DNA of 24,776 nt. Origin: a virus. Made by a program: the position numbers and the translations under genes. Every line of letters begins with the position of its first letter. Within the stretch, counting starts at the first letter, position 1. Shown piece after piece: positions 6,008-11,879 of the stretch. Below the pieces are notes generated by a model. It did not search any database, was not told the DNA's origin, and saw only the letters and a list, made by a program, of their open reading frames with translations. The stretch lies in the IMG/VR virus record IMGVR_UViG_3300006920_000233, positions 1-24,776 of that record; one strand, given 5' to 3'.

Positions 6008-6709
6008 TTAATGGCCATGAATCACTAAAACTACATGGCCATCATCTAAATGCTTTTTAATTTCTAGTTGGTAAAGCTCTGCAGTATCTTTTTGCTCCCA
6101 AACTCTATTGGTCCCATTTGGTAGCTTGGTCCTGCGAACATCTTCAACAGTGAAATTTAATATACCTTTTTCTCTTTTAGTGGCCACGCTAATTAATTTT
6201 GCAAACTCCCACTTGGCCACGTGTTTTTTATTAGGGTTAAACGAATTCACAGTTTCTATACAATCCATCGTGAACCATTCACCTCTAATATGAAATTGCT
6301 TGCAGGCTCTATGTAACATCTTTTCTATTTTGATCGCGTCCTTTGGCGTACTGGCCACGTAGTATTTCCATAATAGGACTAATTCACTAGGGCTTGATGT
6401 CTGCAGCGATTTAAGTCGGCCGTTAACGTTACTAGACATTCCTAACTTAATTTCTTGGCCATTACTGATCGCATATAAATAATGCTTCTTTTTAACTGCA
6501 GGTTTCTTTTTCACATAAGTTAAACTTTTGGCCAATGATAATTGAGCTGGTGTAAAGTAGTTATTAATCTGAAACCATCTAACTAATGACTCAGTTTTTT
6601 GTTTATCTGCAGTACTTGTTGTTTTGGCCAATGAAAAAGCTTTTAGCTTAACAAAGATCACTTCTTTATAATTTAACTTTATTTTCTTATGTTTTTTAAC
6701 TTTAGACAT
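6008..6709 (-). CDS. T5orf172/GIY-YIG-superfamily protein (233 aa)
   Basis: The central region fits the T5orf172/MUG113 branch of the GIY-YIG nuclease superfamily: YLYAIS (77-82), IKLGMS (87-92), R98, E129 and GEWF (143-146). The N-terminal 75 residues are Lys-rich, with a helical WFQINNYFTPAQLSLAKSL segment; the C-terminal 80 residues are extra. It probably binds or nicks DNA, but activity cannot be shown from sequence. It is first in the leftward unit after a 360-nt leader and has an AAAGGG Shine-Dalgarno. Eight TGGCCA palindromes lie within the gene, in two codon frames, which is highly unusual for this AT-rich DNA. Confidence 0.7.
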   Translation of the reverse strand: MSKVKKHKKIKLNYKEVIFVKLKAFSLAKTTSTADKQKTESLVRWFQINNYFTPAQLSLAKSLTYVKKKPAVKKKHYLYAISNGQEIKLGMSSNVNGRLKSLQTSSPSELVLLWKYYVASTPKDAIKIEKMLHRACKQFHIRGEWFTMDCIETVNSFNPNKKHVAKWEFAKLISVATKREKGILNFTVEDVRRTKLPNGTNRVWEQKDTAELYQLEIKKHLDDGHVVLVIHGH

Positions 6710-7070
6710 AACTAAATCCCTTTCTTATCTCTAGATGTCTTAATCAAGCTCAACTAGCTCTAGACATTTAGATGATAATAATAAGGTCCCCCTAAATTAA
6801 TATTTCATCGTTGATAACACGGATACAAGTAAAAGCATGGCCGTGATTTATAAACCCGTATTTAGATTCTCGGTTCCCTGAATATTTATTTAATAGCTTA
6901 TTTTGCCGTTAGGGATTTTGACAAGATACCAATTAACTTGGCTATTTGAAGTGGTATTCGAGGCAATAAAAAAGGCTTAGGGAATATCTCTGGTGGATTG
7001 GGTTAACCTAATAACCCCAGAAACATTCACTAAACCTTATCTATCATTCGGAATCCACGCCAAACAACAA
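6710..7070 (-). promoter_or_regulatory. Structured 5' leader of the T5orf172 gene (no ORF)
   Basis: This 390-nt gap holds no convincing gene. The leftward RNA can form several helices: 7052-7058 with 6993-6999 (7 bp); 7030-7038 with 6972-6980 (9 bp, one G-U), followed by an A6 on the plus strand (U6 in the RNA); 7000-7005 with 7012-7017; 6926-6931 with 6952-6957; 6892-6897 with 6941-6946; 6818-6822 with 6841-6845; and 6731-6740 with 6762-6771 (one mismatch) just before the RBS. The first two cross each other, so they are mutually exclusive or pseudoknotted. This suggests an attenuator-like leader or ncRNA. It matches no riboswitch I recognise. Confidence 0.4.
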
Positions 7071-7075
7071 TTACT

Positions 7076-7103
7076 ATTATACTTTGTTATGCCTATTTAT
7101 CAA
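7076..7103 (-). promoter_or_regulatory. Leftward promoter for the T5orf172 operon
   Basis: Read leftward, TTGATA (complement of 7098-7103), a 16-nt spacer and a consensus TATAAT (complement of 7076-7081). It overlaps the last codons of the methyltransferase gene and would start transcription near 7070, creating the long leader. This makes the small-gene operon independent of, or additional to, transcription from the methyltransferase promoter. Confidence 0.55.
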
Positions 7104-7963
7104 GCTTTGTTAAAAAAGCTTTTGAATATATGAACGATAACATCAACATGCCACCCATTACCGAGCATTCTCATAGATTGAGTTTTCGAGCTTACCTTAA
7201 AATAATCATCCGGCACCCCATGCAGCCTACAAGAATCAATAAGTGATGGTATAAATACCTCATCACCTATAGCTATATTTGTGGCGCCTGAATTACTAAT
7301 ACCCTGTCCGTGAGTGGTTAAGCATTTAGCCTTTTGCTCTAAAGTTCTTATTGCTGATCTGCTTTTTGTGTATGCCAAAGTTCCTTTTACTTTCTTGTTA
7401 AACCTTTCTGTAACATTTACGCCACCGGACCATATATCACCTATACACGAATTGATTTTTTTTGGCGCCTTAAAGTCCCATGTAGCCCAATAATTCCTGT
7501 TTCTTGATATTGGAGCGATAAGAGATGCATTTATATTTACCGGGCTAATCCCCATGCATTCATTTATAACGTCTAAAAACTCCTGCTTCATGACTACGTT
7601 CTCTAGGAAAAAGTGAGCGTTACCATTAAAATCTAAACAATGGTTTACTATATCCATGTAGGTAAAAAACAAAGCTGACCTTGGATCGTCAAATGCTAAT
7701 TGTTTACCAGCCATAGAAAAACCCTGACAAGGCGAACCACCCATGATCAGATCAATACTAGCCCAATCAACATCCCACTCCTTCCACTTGGTTACATCGC
7801 CTAAATGAATCATATTAGGCCAATTAGCGTTAGACTCTTTTATTGCGTGTACATCAAGCTCACTTGCGTAATATTTAGCAACCTTAACCCCTATCTTCTT
7901 GAGTGCTATCTGCCCGCAACTCATACCATCAAATAAACTCAATACAGTAATACCTTTTTTCAT
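7100..7963 (-). CDS. DNA (cytosine-5) methyltransferase
   Basis: All core C5-methyltransferase motifs are visible in order: I LSLFDGMSCGQIA (8-20), II ASELD (33-37), III GDVTKW (55-60), IV GGSPCQGFS (75-83, nucleophile C79), VI ENV (121-123), VIII RNRNYW (154-159), IX RLHGVPDDY (246-254) and X LGNGW (267-271). At 287 aa it is short, with a compact target-recognition region between VIII and IX, so the recognition site cannot be read. It transfers methyl from SAM to cytosine in DNA, probably protecting phage DNA. No cognate restriction enzyme is adjacent. A GAGG Shine-Dalgarno precedes the start. It is transcribed divergently from the replication genes, from overlapping promoters. Confidence 0.92.
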   Translation of the reverse strand: MKKGITVLSLFDGMSCGQIALKKIGVKVAKYYASELDVHAIKESNANWPNMIHLGDVTKWKEWDVDWASIDLIMGGSPCQGFSMAGKQLAFDDPRSALFFTYMDIVNHCLDFNGNAHFFLENVVMKQEFLDVINECMGISPVNINASLIAPISRNRNYWATWDFKAPKKINSCIGDIWSGGVNVTERFNKKVKGTLAYTKSRSAIRTLEQKAKCLTTHGQGISNSGATNIAIGDEVFIPSLIDSCRLHGVPDDYFKVSSKTQSMRMLGNGWHVDVIVHIFKSFFNKA

Positions 7964-7997
7964 TCTCTAAATCCTCGTTCGTTGTTGATGAAATTAA

Positions 7998-8041
7998 ATA
8001 TAATCGATACCTATTGACAAAGTCAATATAATAATTATAAT
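7998..8041. promoter_or_regulatory. Divergent overlapping promoters: methyltransferase (left) and replication operon (right)
   Basis: Rightward: TTGACA (8014-8019), 16-nt spacer, TATAAT (8036-8041), a full-consensus promoter 36 nt before the 8078 gene. Leftward: TTGACT (complement of 8021-8026), 17-nt spacer, TTATAT (complement of 7998-8003), 34 nt before the methyltransferase start. The two -35 boxes are one base apart on opposite strands, so two polymerases cannot bind together and one bound protein would silence both. Confidence 0.7.
8012..8028. promoter_or_regulatory. Operator-like palindrome spanning both -35 boxes
   Basis: TATTGAC (8012-8018), AAA, GTCAATA (8022-8028) is a perfect 7-bp dyad. 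Each arm contains a -35 hexamer of one divergent promoter. Candidate ligands are the methyltransferase itself (some C5 enzymes autoregulate this way), the RHH-like product of the 8078 gene, or the XRE protein encoded at 11383-11595. Confidence 0.6.
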
Positions 8042-8077
8042 ATTTGCAATAGATACTAAAACAAGGACTTAACAAAT

Positions 8078-8554
8078 ATGAAAGCAAAACAAAAACCACT
8101 TAGTTTTTCACTACACCCAGACAATCACGCCTATATAGAAGCGGTTGTAAGTAAGCAGAAAGAGACTAACCATCGCTACAATAGATCAACGTATATGGAT
8201 GATTTAATTACTCACCTACGGACTAAATCAGAGGTGCAGTTAAAGAATATTCAAAACGTGGGGTTAACAACAATTGAAAACCCCAAACCTAAAGTAAGTA
8301 GATTTTCGCCACCTGACTTAACTTGTGTTTACAATTACATGATAGAAAGAGGCGTTAATGATATGGATGAGGCGAATAGCTTTAAAGACTTTTACGAGTC
8401 TAAAGGCTGGGTTGTTGGTAAAGCTAAAATGAAATGCTGGAAAGCCGCTGTTCGTAATTGGTTAAAAGGCTATAAAGAAAAATCAGCTAATAAAAATATA
8501 TTGCAAGATTCATCTAATAGCGATTGGCACTTAAAAGAAGATACGGGGTTTTAG
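8078..8554 (+). CDS. Replication protein with RHH-like N-terminus and DnaT-like C-terminus
   Basis: This 158-aa protein has two parts. Residues 1-50 (LSFSLHPDNHAYIEAVVS, then RYNRSTYMDDLITHLR) look like a ribbon-helix-helix DNA-binding segment. Residues about 75-132 (FSPPDLTCVYNYMIERG, FKDFYESKGWVVGK, WKAAVRNWL) match the small DnaT/replisome-organiser C-terminal module found in phage initiators, which contacts ssDNA or helicase loader. It sits where lambda gene O would be, directly before the P-like gene. It may bind the phage origin and/or the adjacent palindrome. AAGGA lies about 10 nt upstream. No iterons were seen inside the gene. Confidence 0.65.
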   Translation: MKAKQKPLSFSLHPDNHAYIEAVVSKQKETNHRYNRSTYMDDLITHLRTKSEVQLKNIQNVGLTTIENPKPKVSRFSPPDLTCVYNYMIERGVNDMDEANSFKDFYESKGWVVGKAKMKCWKAAVRNWLKGYKEKSANKNILQDSSNSDWHLKEDTGF

Positions 8555-8555
8555 C

Positions 8556-9251
8556 ATGAAAGGTTTATCTCAAATGGTTAAAGGTATTAATCGAAATAAT
8601 ATTACCGAGCATCAAGAAAAGCCGGTTATTGATGAATTTGCTAAAGGTATTATTAACCGTGTGTTTGATAACTTGGCGATTATATTTCCTGCTTGGCAAT
8701 ACAACTGGAAAACTCAACAGCAAATTGATGGTGCTAAACGTGAATGGACTAAAGCATTTATTGAAAACAAAATCTGCACGATGGAGCAAATATCATACGG
8801 GTTCGCTAAGGCGCGTAAATCTGAAACTGATTTCCTCCCAAGTTGCGGCAAGTTTATAAGCTGGTGTAGTCCATCTGCTGAGGATTTAGGTTTCCCTAGT
8901 GAGCAAAAGGCACTGGAACAATGTATATCACACCGCAACAAGAAAAAGATGCATATTGATAGTCACGCTAGCCATTTTATACAAACGCTCTGTGGATGCG
9001 TTGACTGGTTCCAAATGAATACGGCTAACAGTCAGAATCAAATAGCATTGGCTAACAAAGCATTTAAGGAAGAGTATTTACATTTAATCGCTAACTATCA
9101 AGAGCCACAAGAAACCGATAGCGCACGATTAGAGACTAGTGAAGTGACCAGAAAGCGTATGAGTCCATCACAACAAAAAGCAAGCTGTGAGCGTGGATTA
9201 AGTGCAATGGCAGAGGTTAGGGCTAAGCTAAAGAATAAAGGTGAAGAGTGA
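8556..9251 (+). CDS. Lambda P-like replicative helicase loader
   Basis: The 231-aa product fits the phage replication protein P family, which recruits host DnaB helicase to the origin complex. The diagnostic block is about residues 37-107: VFDNLAIIFPAWQYNWKT, then REWTKAFIENKICTMEQI, then FLPSCGKFISWCSPS. The C-terminus is basic (RKRMSPSQQKASCERGL, ending KLKNKGEE). It starts one base after the upstream stop and overlaps the next gene by one base, so it is tightly coupled. Pairing with the DnaT-like gene gives an O/P-type theta replication module. Confidence 0.85.
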   Translation: MKGLSQMVKGINRNNITEHQEKPVIDEFAKGIINRVFDNLAIIFPAWQYNWKTQQQIDGAKREWTKAFIENKICTMEQISYGFAKARKSETDFLPSCGKFISWCSPSAEDLGFPSEQKALEQCISHRNKKKMHIDSHASHFIQTLCGCVDWFQMNTANSQNQIALANKAFKEEYLHLIANYQEPQETDSARLETSEVTRKRMSPSQQKASCERGLSAMAEVRAKLKNKGEE

Positions 9252-9442
9252 TGAAAGAAATAACAGATATGAAAGAACTACTAAACGAGATTGAAGCTTA
9301 TTTGTGCTTTAGATTAATGGCTGACACTCCAGTTATTGATGAGGGCGAAATTAGAGGTATAAGAAATTCAATAATCCATTGCCTAAAAGCTAATAATCAA
9401 CCTGTTCCAGTAAAGTTGGTTAAACAAGGAGAGATAAGATGA
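9251..9442 (+). CDS. Hypothetical protein (63 aa)
   Basis: The ATG at 9251 is chosen over an in-frame GTG at 9248 because it shares one base with the P-gene stop (TGATG). The product is a small helical protein (MKEITDMKELLNEIEAYLCF ... GEIRGIRNSIIHCLKANN) with two Cys. An overlapping ATGA links it to the next gene. No family is recognised; it is an accessory gene of the replication operon by position only. Confidence 0.55.
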   Translation: MKEITDMKELLNEIEAYLCFRLMADTPVIDEGEIRGIRNSIIHCLKANNQPVPVKLVKQGEIR

Positions 9443-9645
9443 ATATATCAATTAGAAAATCAAAGCATCAAAAAGAACCTATGACAGACAATCAATTTAA
9501 GTTTGCGTGTAAGTGTGTCGAGTCTTACAAGTCAAAAGGCAATAATACTTATTTTAATTATGAAGGTTCGATTTATAACGAAAAAATGCACTGTGATATT
9601 TACACGACCAAAACACAAATATCAGCAATAGTTTATAAGCGCTAA
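9439..9645 (+). CDS. Hypothetical basic protein (68 aa)
   Basis: A basic 68-aa protein (MNISIRKSKHQKEPMTDNQF) with a central C-x-C pair (FACKCVESYKSKG, residues 23-25 region) and a beta-rich end (IYTTKTQISAIVYKR). AGGAGA lies just upstream, and the start overlaps the previous stop (ATGA). Unassigned. Confidence 0.55.
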   Translation: MNISIRKSKHQKEPMTDNQFKFACKCVESYKSKGNNTYFNYEGSIYNEKMHCDIYTTKTQISAIVYKR

Positions 9646-9740
9646 ACACAACCAATAGGAATGATAAGAGATGAATAGAGCATTTAAAAGCTATTAGAGC
9701 TAAGTTGAGAACTAAAACATAATCAATAAAGGTAAACACA

Positions 9741-9932
9741 ATGGCAACTAGTAACTTTGATAATCCTGACTCGACAGGCTACGTGTATTTTGAAGGGTTT
9801 GGTAGGCGGATTCGTTATGTAATGGCTGGTAAATTAGAAACTCAAGATTCAATGGTAATTAACAAGGTAGTACCAAAACATCCGCAAGCAAGAAGAAATA
9901 AACGCGATAATTTTAAAAAGCATAATCAATAA
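9741..9932 (+). CDS. Hypothetical very basic protein (63 aa)
   Basis: It begins MATSNFDNPDSTGYVYFEGF, has a beta-like middle (RRIRYVMAGKLETQDSM) and a strongly basic C-terminus (HPQARRNKRDNFKKHNQ) suited to nucleic-acid contact. AAAGG is about 9 nt upstream. The 95-nt gap before it has no convincing gene. Unassigned. Confidence 0.5.
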   Translation: MATSNFDNPDSTGYVYFEGFGRRIRYVMAGKLETQDSMVINKVVPKHPQARRNKRDNFKKHNQ

Positions 9933-9943
9933 GGAAGATAAGA

Positions 9944-10279
9944 ATGAATAAGTTAAAAGAAATATCAAAAGAAACAGAACTTAAAATATTAAAGTACGCG
10001 GGAGTAATAATTGCAGAGCATGGCTCGATTGTTGGTGATAGATGTTGTCAAGATTGGAGTATTGACGAAGATCAAATAGAGCACCCAGAAATTGGTTTTG
10101 ACAAAAAAGAGCAGAAAGCATTATCTTTTAATTACCAGCAATGGAATAGCGACGGTGAGGATTACGATGAAGACTGTTTATTTTTTGGTGATGAAATGTC
10201 AGTTTCTTTTATGCTGTCAAGAGCTATTCAGTTGATGATTAAAGGGATTGAATTAAATCAATCTCAAAGCAAGGATTAA
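9944..10279 (+). CDS. Hypothetical acidic protein (111 aa)
   Basis: An acidic protein with a helical N-terminus (KLKEISKETELKILKYAGVI), a central acidic aromatic segment (WNSDGEDYDEDCLFFGDEM) and a C-terminal helix (SFMLSRAIQLMIKGIEL). Three Cys are present, two adjacent (DRCCQDW). AAGGA lies at good spacing. The charge could mimic DNA, as in some anti-defence proteins, but this is speculation. No family is recognised. Confidence 0.55.
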   Translation: MNKLKEISKETELKILKYAGVIIAEHGSIVGDRCCQDWSIDEDQIEHPEIGFDKKEQKALSFNYQQWNSDGEDYDEDCLFFGDEMSVSFMLSRAIQLMIKGIELNQSQSKD

Positions 10280-10282
10280 ACA

Positions 10283-10477
10283 ATGCACTACGATAACGAA
10301 AGAGAGTTAGAGGTTAAACACGACATTAAAGATGTTGATATGACCGATTATACTAACGAGCAGTGGTTTGATGAATTGCGGGCGTATTTAACTGATGTAA
10401 TGGGAATGAATAAAAAGCAGTTGAAAGATGAGTTTGATAAACGCTTTCCTGGTTTACTTGTGAAGGATTTATTATGA
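10283..10477 (+). CDS. Hypothetical protein (64 aa)
   Basis: A small acidic helical protein (VDMTDYTNEQWFDELRAYLT; MNKKQLKDEFDKRFPGLLVK). The second half reads like a short helix-loop-helix. AAGGA precedes it, and ATGA overlap links it to the next ORF. Unassigned. Confidence 0.5.
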   Translation: MHYDNERELEVKHDIKDVDMTDYTNEQWFDELRAYLTDVMGMNKKQLKDEFDKRFPGLLVKDLL

Positions 10478-10656
10478 ATTATAAAATAGAAAAGCAGTTG
10501 GTTGATCAGGCTGTAAATAACTGCAATAGAATCGATTATCCAGTTACTGTTACCGGACAAGATTTCGCTGATGATTTGGCTCATGCTCTTAGTGTAATTA
10601 ATGTGCTATTAATTCAAGTTGAAAAGCTAGAAAGGTTTATTGAGACATCAAAATAA
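10474..10656 (+). CDS. Hypothetical helical protein (60 aa)
   Basis: An all-helical 60-aa protein (MNYKIEKQLVDQAVNNCNRI; DLAHALSVINVLLIQVEKLE) with a leucine-rich, coiled-coil-like second half. It is the last gene of the replication operon: the bidirectional terminator starts 18 nt after its stop. AAGGA precedes the start. Unassigned. Confidence 0.5.
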   Translation: MNYKIEKQLVDQAVNNCNRIDYPVTVTGQDFADDLAHALSVINVLLIQVEKLERFIETSK

Positions 10657-10673
10657 CAATGCACCTCCAACAA

Positions 10674-10702
10674 AAAAGGCTCAATTAAGAGCCTTTTATT
10701 TT
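10674..10702. terminator. Bidirectional intrinsic terminator
   Basis: AAAAGGCTC (10674-10682), a 6-nt loop and GAGCCTTTT (10689-10697) form a 9-bp stem with a T-rich run to the right and an A-run (U-run on the opposite strand) to the left. It ends the rightward replication operon and the leftward XRE/GIY-YIG cassette, whose last stop is at 10713. Confidence 0.85.
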
Positions 10703-10712
10703 ACCCGGCAAA

Positions 10713-10916
10713 CTATAAAGTTTTAAGCATATCCTCAAAGTAGCTTTTATCAGTAGCACGCATTAACTTTTCAGCTTCATAATCATCTAGTTTTTTTCTT
10801 ACCTCGCTACATGCTATGCCGTTTTTGTGAGGTTTACGTTTTAAGGGGTGGGTTTCTGCTTCAATTATATTCATTATAGAGTTTGCCAGTTCGTCAGCTA
10901 GTAGATTAGTTTCCAT
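10713..10916 (-). CDS. Hypothetical protein (67 aa), third gene of the XRE/GIY-YIG cassette
   Basis: A 67-aa helical protein (METNLLADELANSIMNIIEA; DYEAEKLMRATDKSYFEDML) with a basic centre (PLKRKPHKNGIACSEVRKKL). Its ATG overlaps the stop of the GIY-YIG gene (TAATG), showing translational coupling, and it ends just before the shared terminator. It may be a partner of the nuclease, such as an inhibitor or specificity factor; this is inference from gene order. Confidence 0.6.
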   Translation of the reverse strand: METNLLADELANSIMNIIEAETHPLKRKPHKNGIACSEVRKKLDDYEAEKLMRATDKSYFEDMLKTL

Positions 10917-11383
10917 TATACACTCTCCAATAATTCAGGTGATTGATAAACGAAGTTTTCTATATGCTCAATTAATGAATTTGTGTATTCGCGCTTAGTG
11001 TAAATAATTCCCTCTTTTCCTCCGACGGATGGGCATCCGACAAACGAATTATTCTCTAGAAGTTTTTTGTTTATCACTTGTATCACCTCTTTTGCAAAAG
11101 CCCTATCACCTACAAAGGTGTTGTTTTTTGGTAGGATCTTATTTAGTTTTGGTCTGCATCTCGCTATTTCCGCAGATTCCATCTCGTCAAGTTGATCAAT
11201 TTCGCAGTTAAAAAAGGAAAATGAATCGAACTCCTTTTCTCTTATGTGGCTCTTTATTCTTGCTGTCAATGAAACGGACTGCCCGACATACGTTGCATCA
11301 CCGTTAAGGTATAATGTATAAACAGATGGAGATCCTGTTTCTGCAAGTGCTACTTTTTCTATTTGTATAATTATTATGTTCAT
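10916..11383 (-). CDS. GIY-YIG nuclease family protein (155 aa)
   Basis: The N-terminal 81 residues form a GIY-YIG domain: SVYTLYLNGDATYVGQS (20-36), then R42 and H46 in the helix, and the probable catalytic Glu69 with N81 in MESAEIARCRPKLN. These residues are those needed for catalysis, so it is probably an active DNA endonuclease. Residues 85-155 are an extra domain with a near repeat (NNTFVG, NNSFVG). The start at 11383 is set by TAATG overlap with the XRE gene; a longer version with a start at 11422 is less likely. It may be a homing-type, recombination or interference nuclease. Confidence 0.75.
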   Translation of the reverse strand: MNIIIIQIEKVALAETGSPSVYTLYLNGDATYVGQSVSLTARIKSHIREKEFDSFSFFNCEIDQLDEMESAEIARCRPKLNKILPKNNTFVGDRAFAKEVIQVINKKLLENNSFVGCPSVGGKEGIIYTKREYTNSLIEHIENFVYQSPELLESV

Positions 11384-11595
11384 TACTCTTCTCCTAATTG
11401 GATGAATTTCCAAAGCGTACAATTTAATATTGCTGCAACCTCATCAAGCTTCGCTATTGATAGCTTTCCATTCTTCATGATGTTAGATATGTAAGTTGGC
11501 GTACACTTCATCTTGTCAGCCAATTGTTTTTGGTTCATGCCTTCATGTGCTAAGGCTATTCTTAATGATTTCTCTAGTTTTTCTTGCAATGTCAT
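11383..11595 (-). CDS. XRE/Cro-type HTH regulator (70 aa)
   Basis: A single-domain lambda-repressor-like HTH: LRIALAHEGMNQKQLADKM, then CTPTYISNIMKNGKLSIAKL and DEVAAILNCTLWKFI. The helix-turn-helix spans about residues 20-45. At 70 aa it has no dimerisation or RecA-cleavage domain, so it resembles Cro, an antitoxin or an R-M controller (C) protein rather than a full CI repressor. It is transcribed divergently from the recombination operon and coupled to the GIY-YIG gene. It probably acts at the operators between 11596 and 11744. Confidence 0.85.
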   Translation of the reverse strand: MTLQEKLEKSLRIALAHEGMNQKQLADKMKCTPTYISNIMKNGKLSIAKLDEVAAILNCTLWKFIQLGEE

Positions 11596-11608
11596 AATTA
11601 CTCTTTAG

Positions 11609-11675
11609 TTAAGTTTATTAATGTGTGATGAATCATAACTCAAGCAATTGACGTTGTCTAGGTTAATAAAGTTAA
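11609..11675. promoter_or_regulatory. Candidate operators of the second divergent switch
   Basis: TTAAGTTTATTAA (11609-11621) and TTAATAAAGTTAA (11663-11675) are inverted near-copies (12 of 13 match when one is reversed), each an imperfect TTAA-N5-TTAA dyad. Between them, TTGAC-GTT-GTCTA (11648-11660) resembles the TTGAC-AAA-GTCAA operator at 8012-8028, with two mismatches outside the spacer. The spacing suits an XRE dimer controlling both directions. Confidence 0.45.
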
Positions 11676-11683
11676 CAAAGTGC

Positions 11684-11712
11684 TTGCAATAAGATTTTAG
11701 CTAGTCTATTAT
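11684..11712 (+). promoter_or_regulatory. Rightward promoter of the recombination operon
   Basis: TTGCAA (11684-11689), a 17-nt spacer and TATTAT (11707-11712) form a good sigma70 promoter 32 nt before the 11745 ORF. The candidate operator 11663-11675 lies directly upstream of its -35. Confidence 0.55.
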
Positions 11713-11744
11713 TGATTTCATCGAAACGAAGCAAGGAAAGTAAA

Positions 11745-11879
11745 ATGAATGAAGATGATAAATCAAAAGCTAAATTGCTTAGTCAGATTATTGGCGCTAT
11801 AGACGAGTTTAATTTTACAACTACTAGTCAAATAAATGGATATTTAAAATCACTGTTAGAAATGTACGAGGCTGAATAA
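11745..11879 (+). CDS. Small acidic hypothetical protein (44 aa)
   Basis: A 44-aa helical, acidic ORF (MNEDDKSKAKLLSQIIGAID ... YLKSLLEMYEAE), first in the rightward recombination operon. AAGGA is 6-8 nt upstream, and its stop overlaps the next start (TAATG). It is placed where lambda-like phages carry a Cro-like or short regulatory gene, but no HTH is visible. Unassigned. Confidence 0.55.
   Translation: MNEDDKSKAKLLSQIIGAIDEFNFTTTSQINGYLKSLLEMYEAE

Noticed and set aside
6796-6838. Short leftward ORF in the leader (starts MLLLVSVLS)
   Set aside because: It has only 13 codons and no good Shine-Dalgarno. It could be a leader peptide, but nothing shows translation.
6918-6948. Plus-strand TTGACA followed by TATTTG in the leader region
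   Set aside because: The spacing is 19 nt with a poor -10, and no rightward gene follows, so it is probably chance.
7100-7963. Complete restriction-modification system beside the methyltransferase
   Set aside because: No restriction enzyme gene adjoins it. The GIY-YIG genes are separated and of uncertain activity, so an orphan anti-restriction methyltransferase is the simpler reading.
8078-9251. Iteron-type replication origin inside the initiator gene
   Set aside because: No set of regularly spaced direct repeats could be found by eye. The origin remains unlocated.
9646-9740. Possible 16-aa peptide with a slippery TTTAAAA, starting at 9671
   Set aside because: The frame stops after eight codons, and a one-base skip gives only 16 residues. 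It is too short to support a programmed frameshift or gene.
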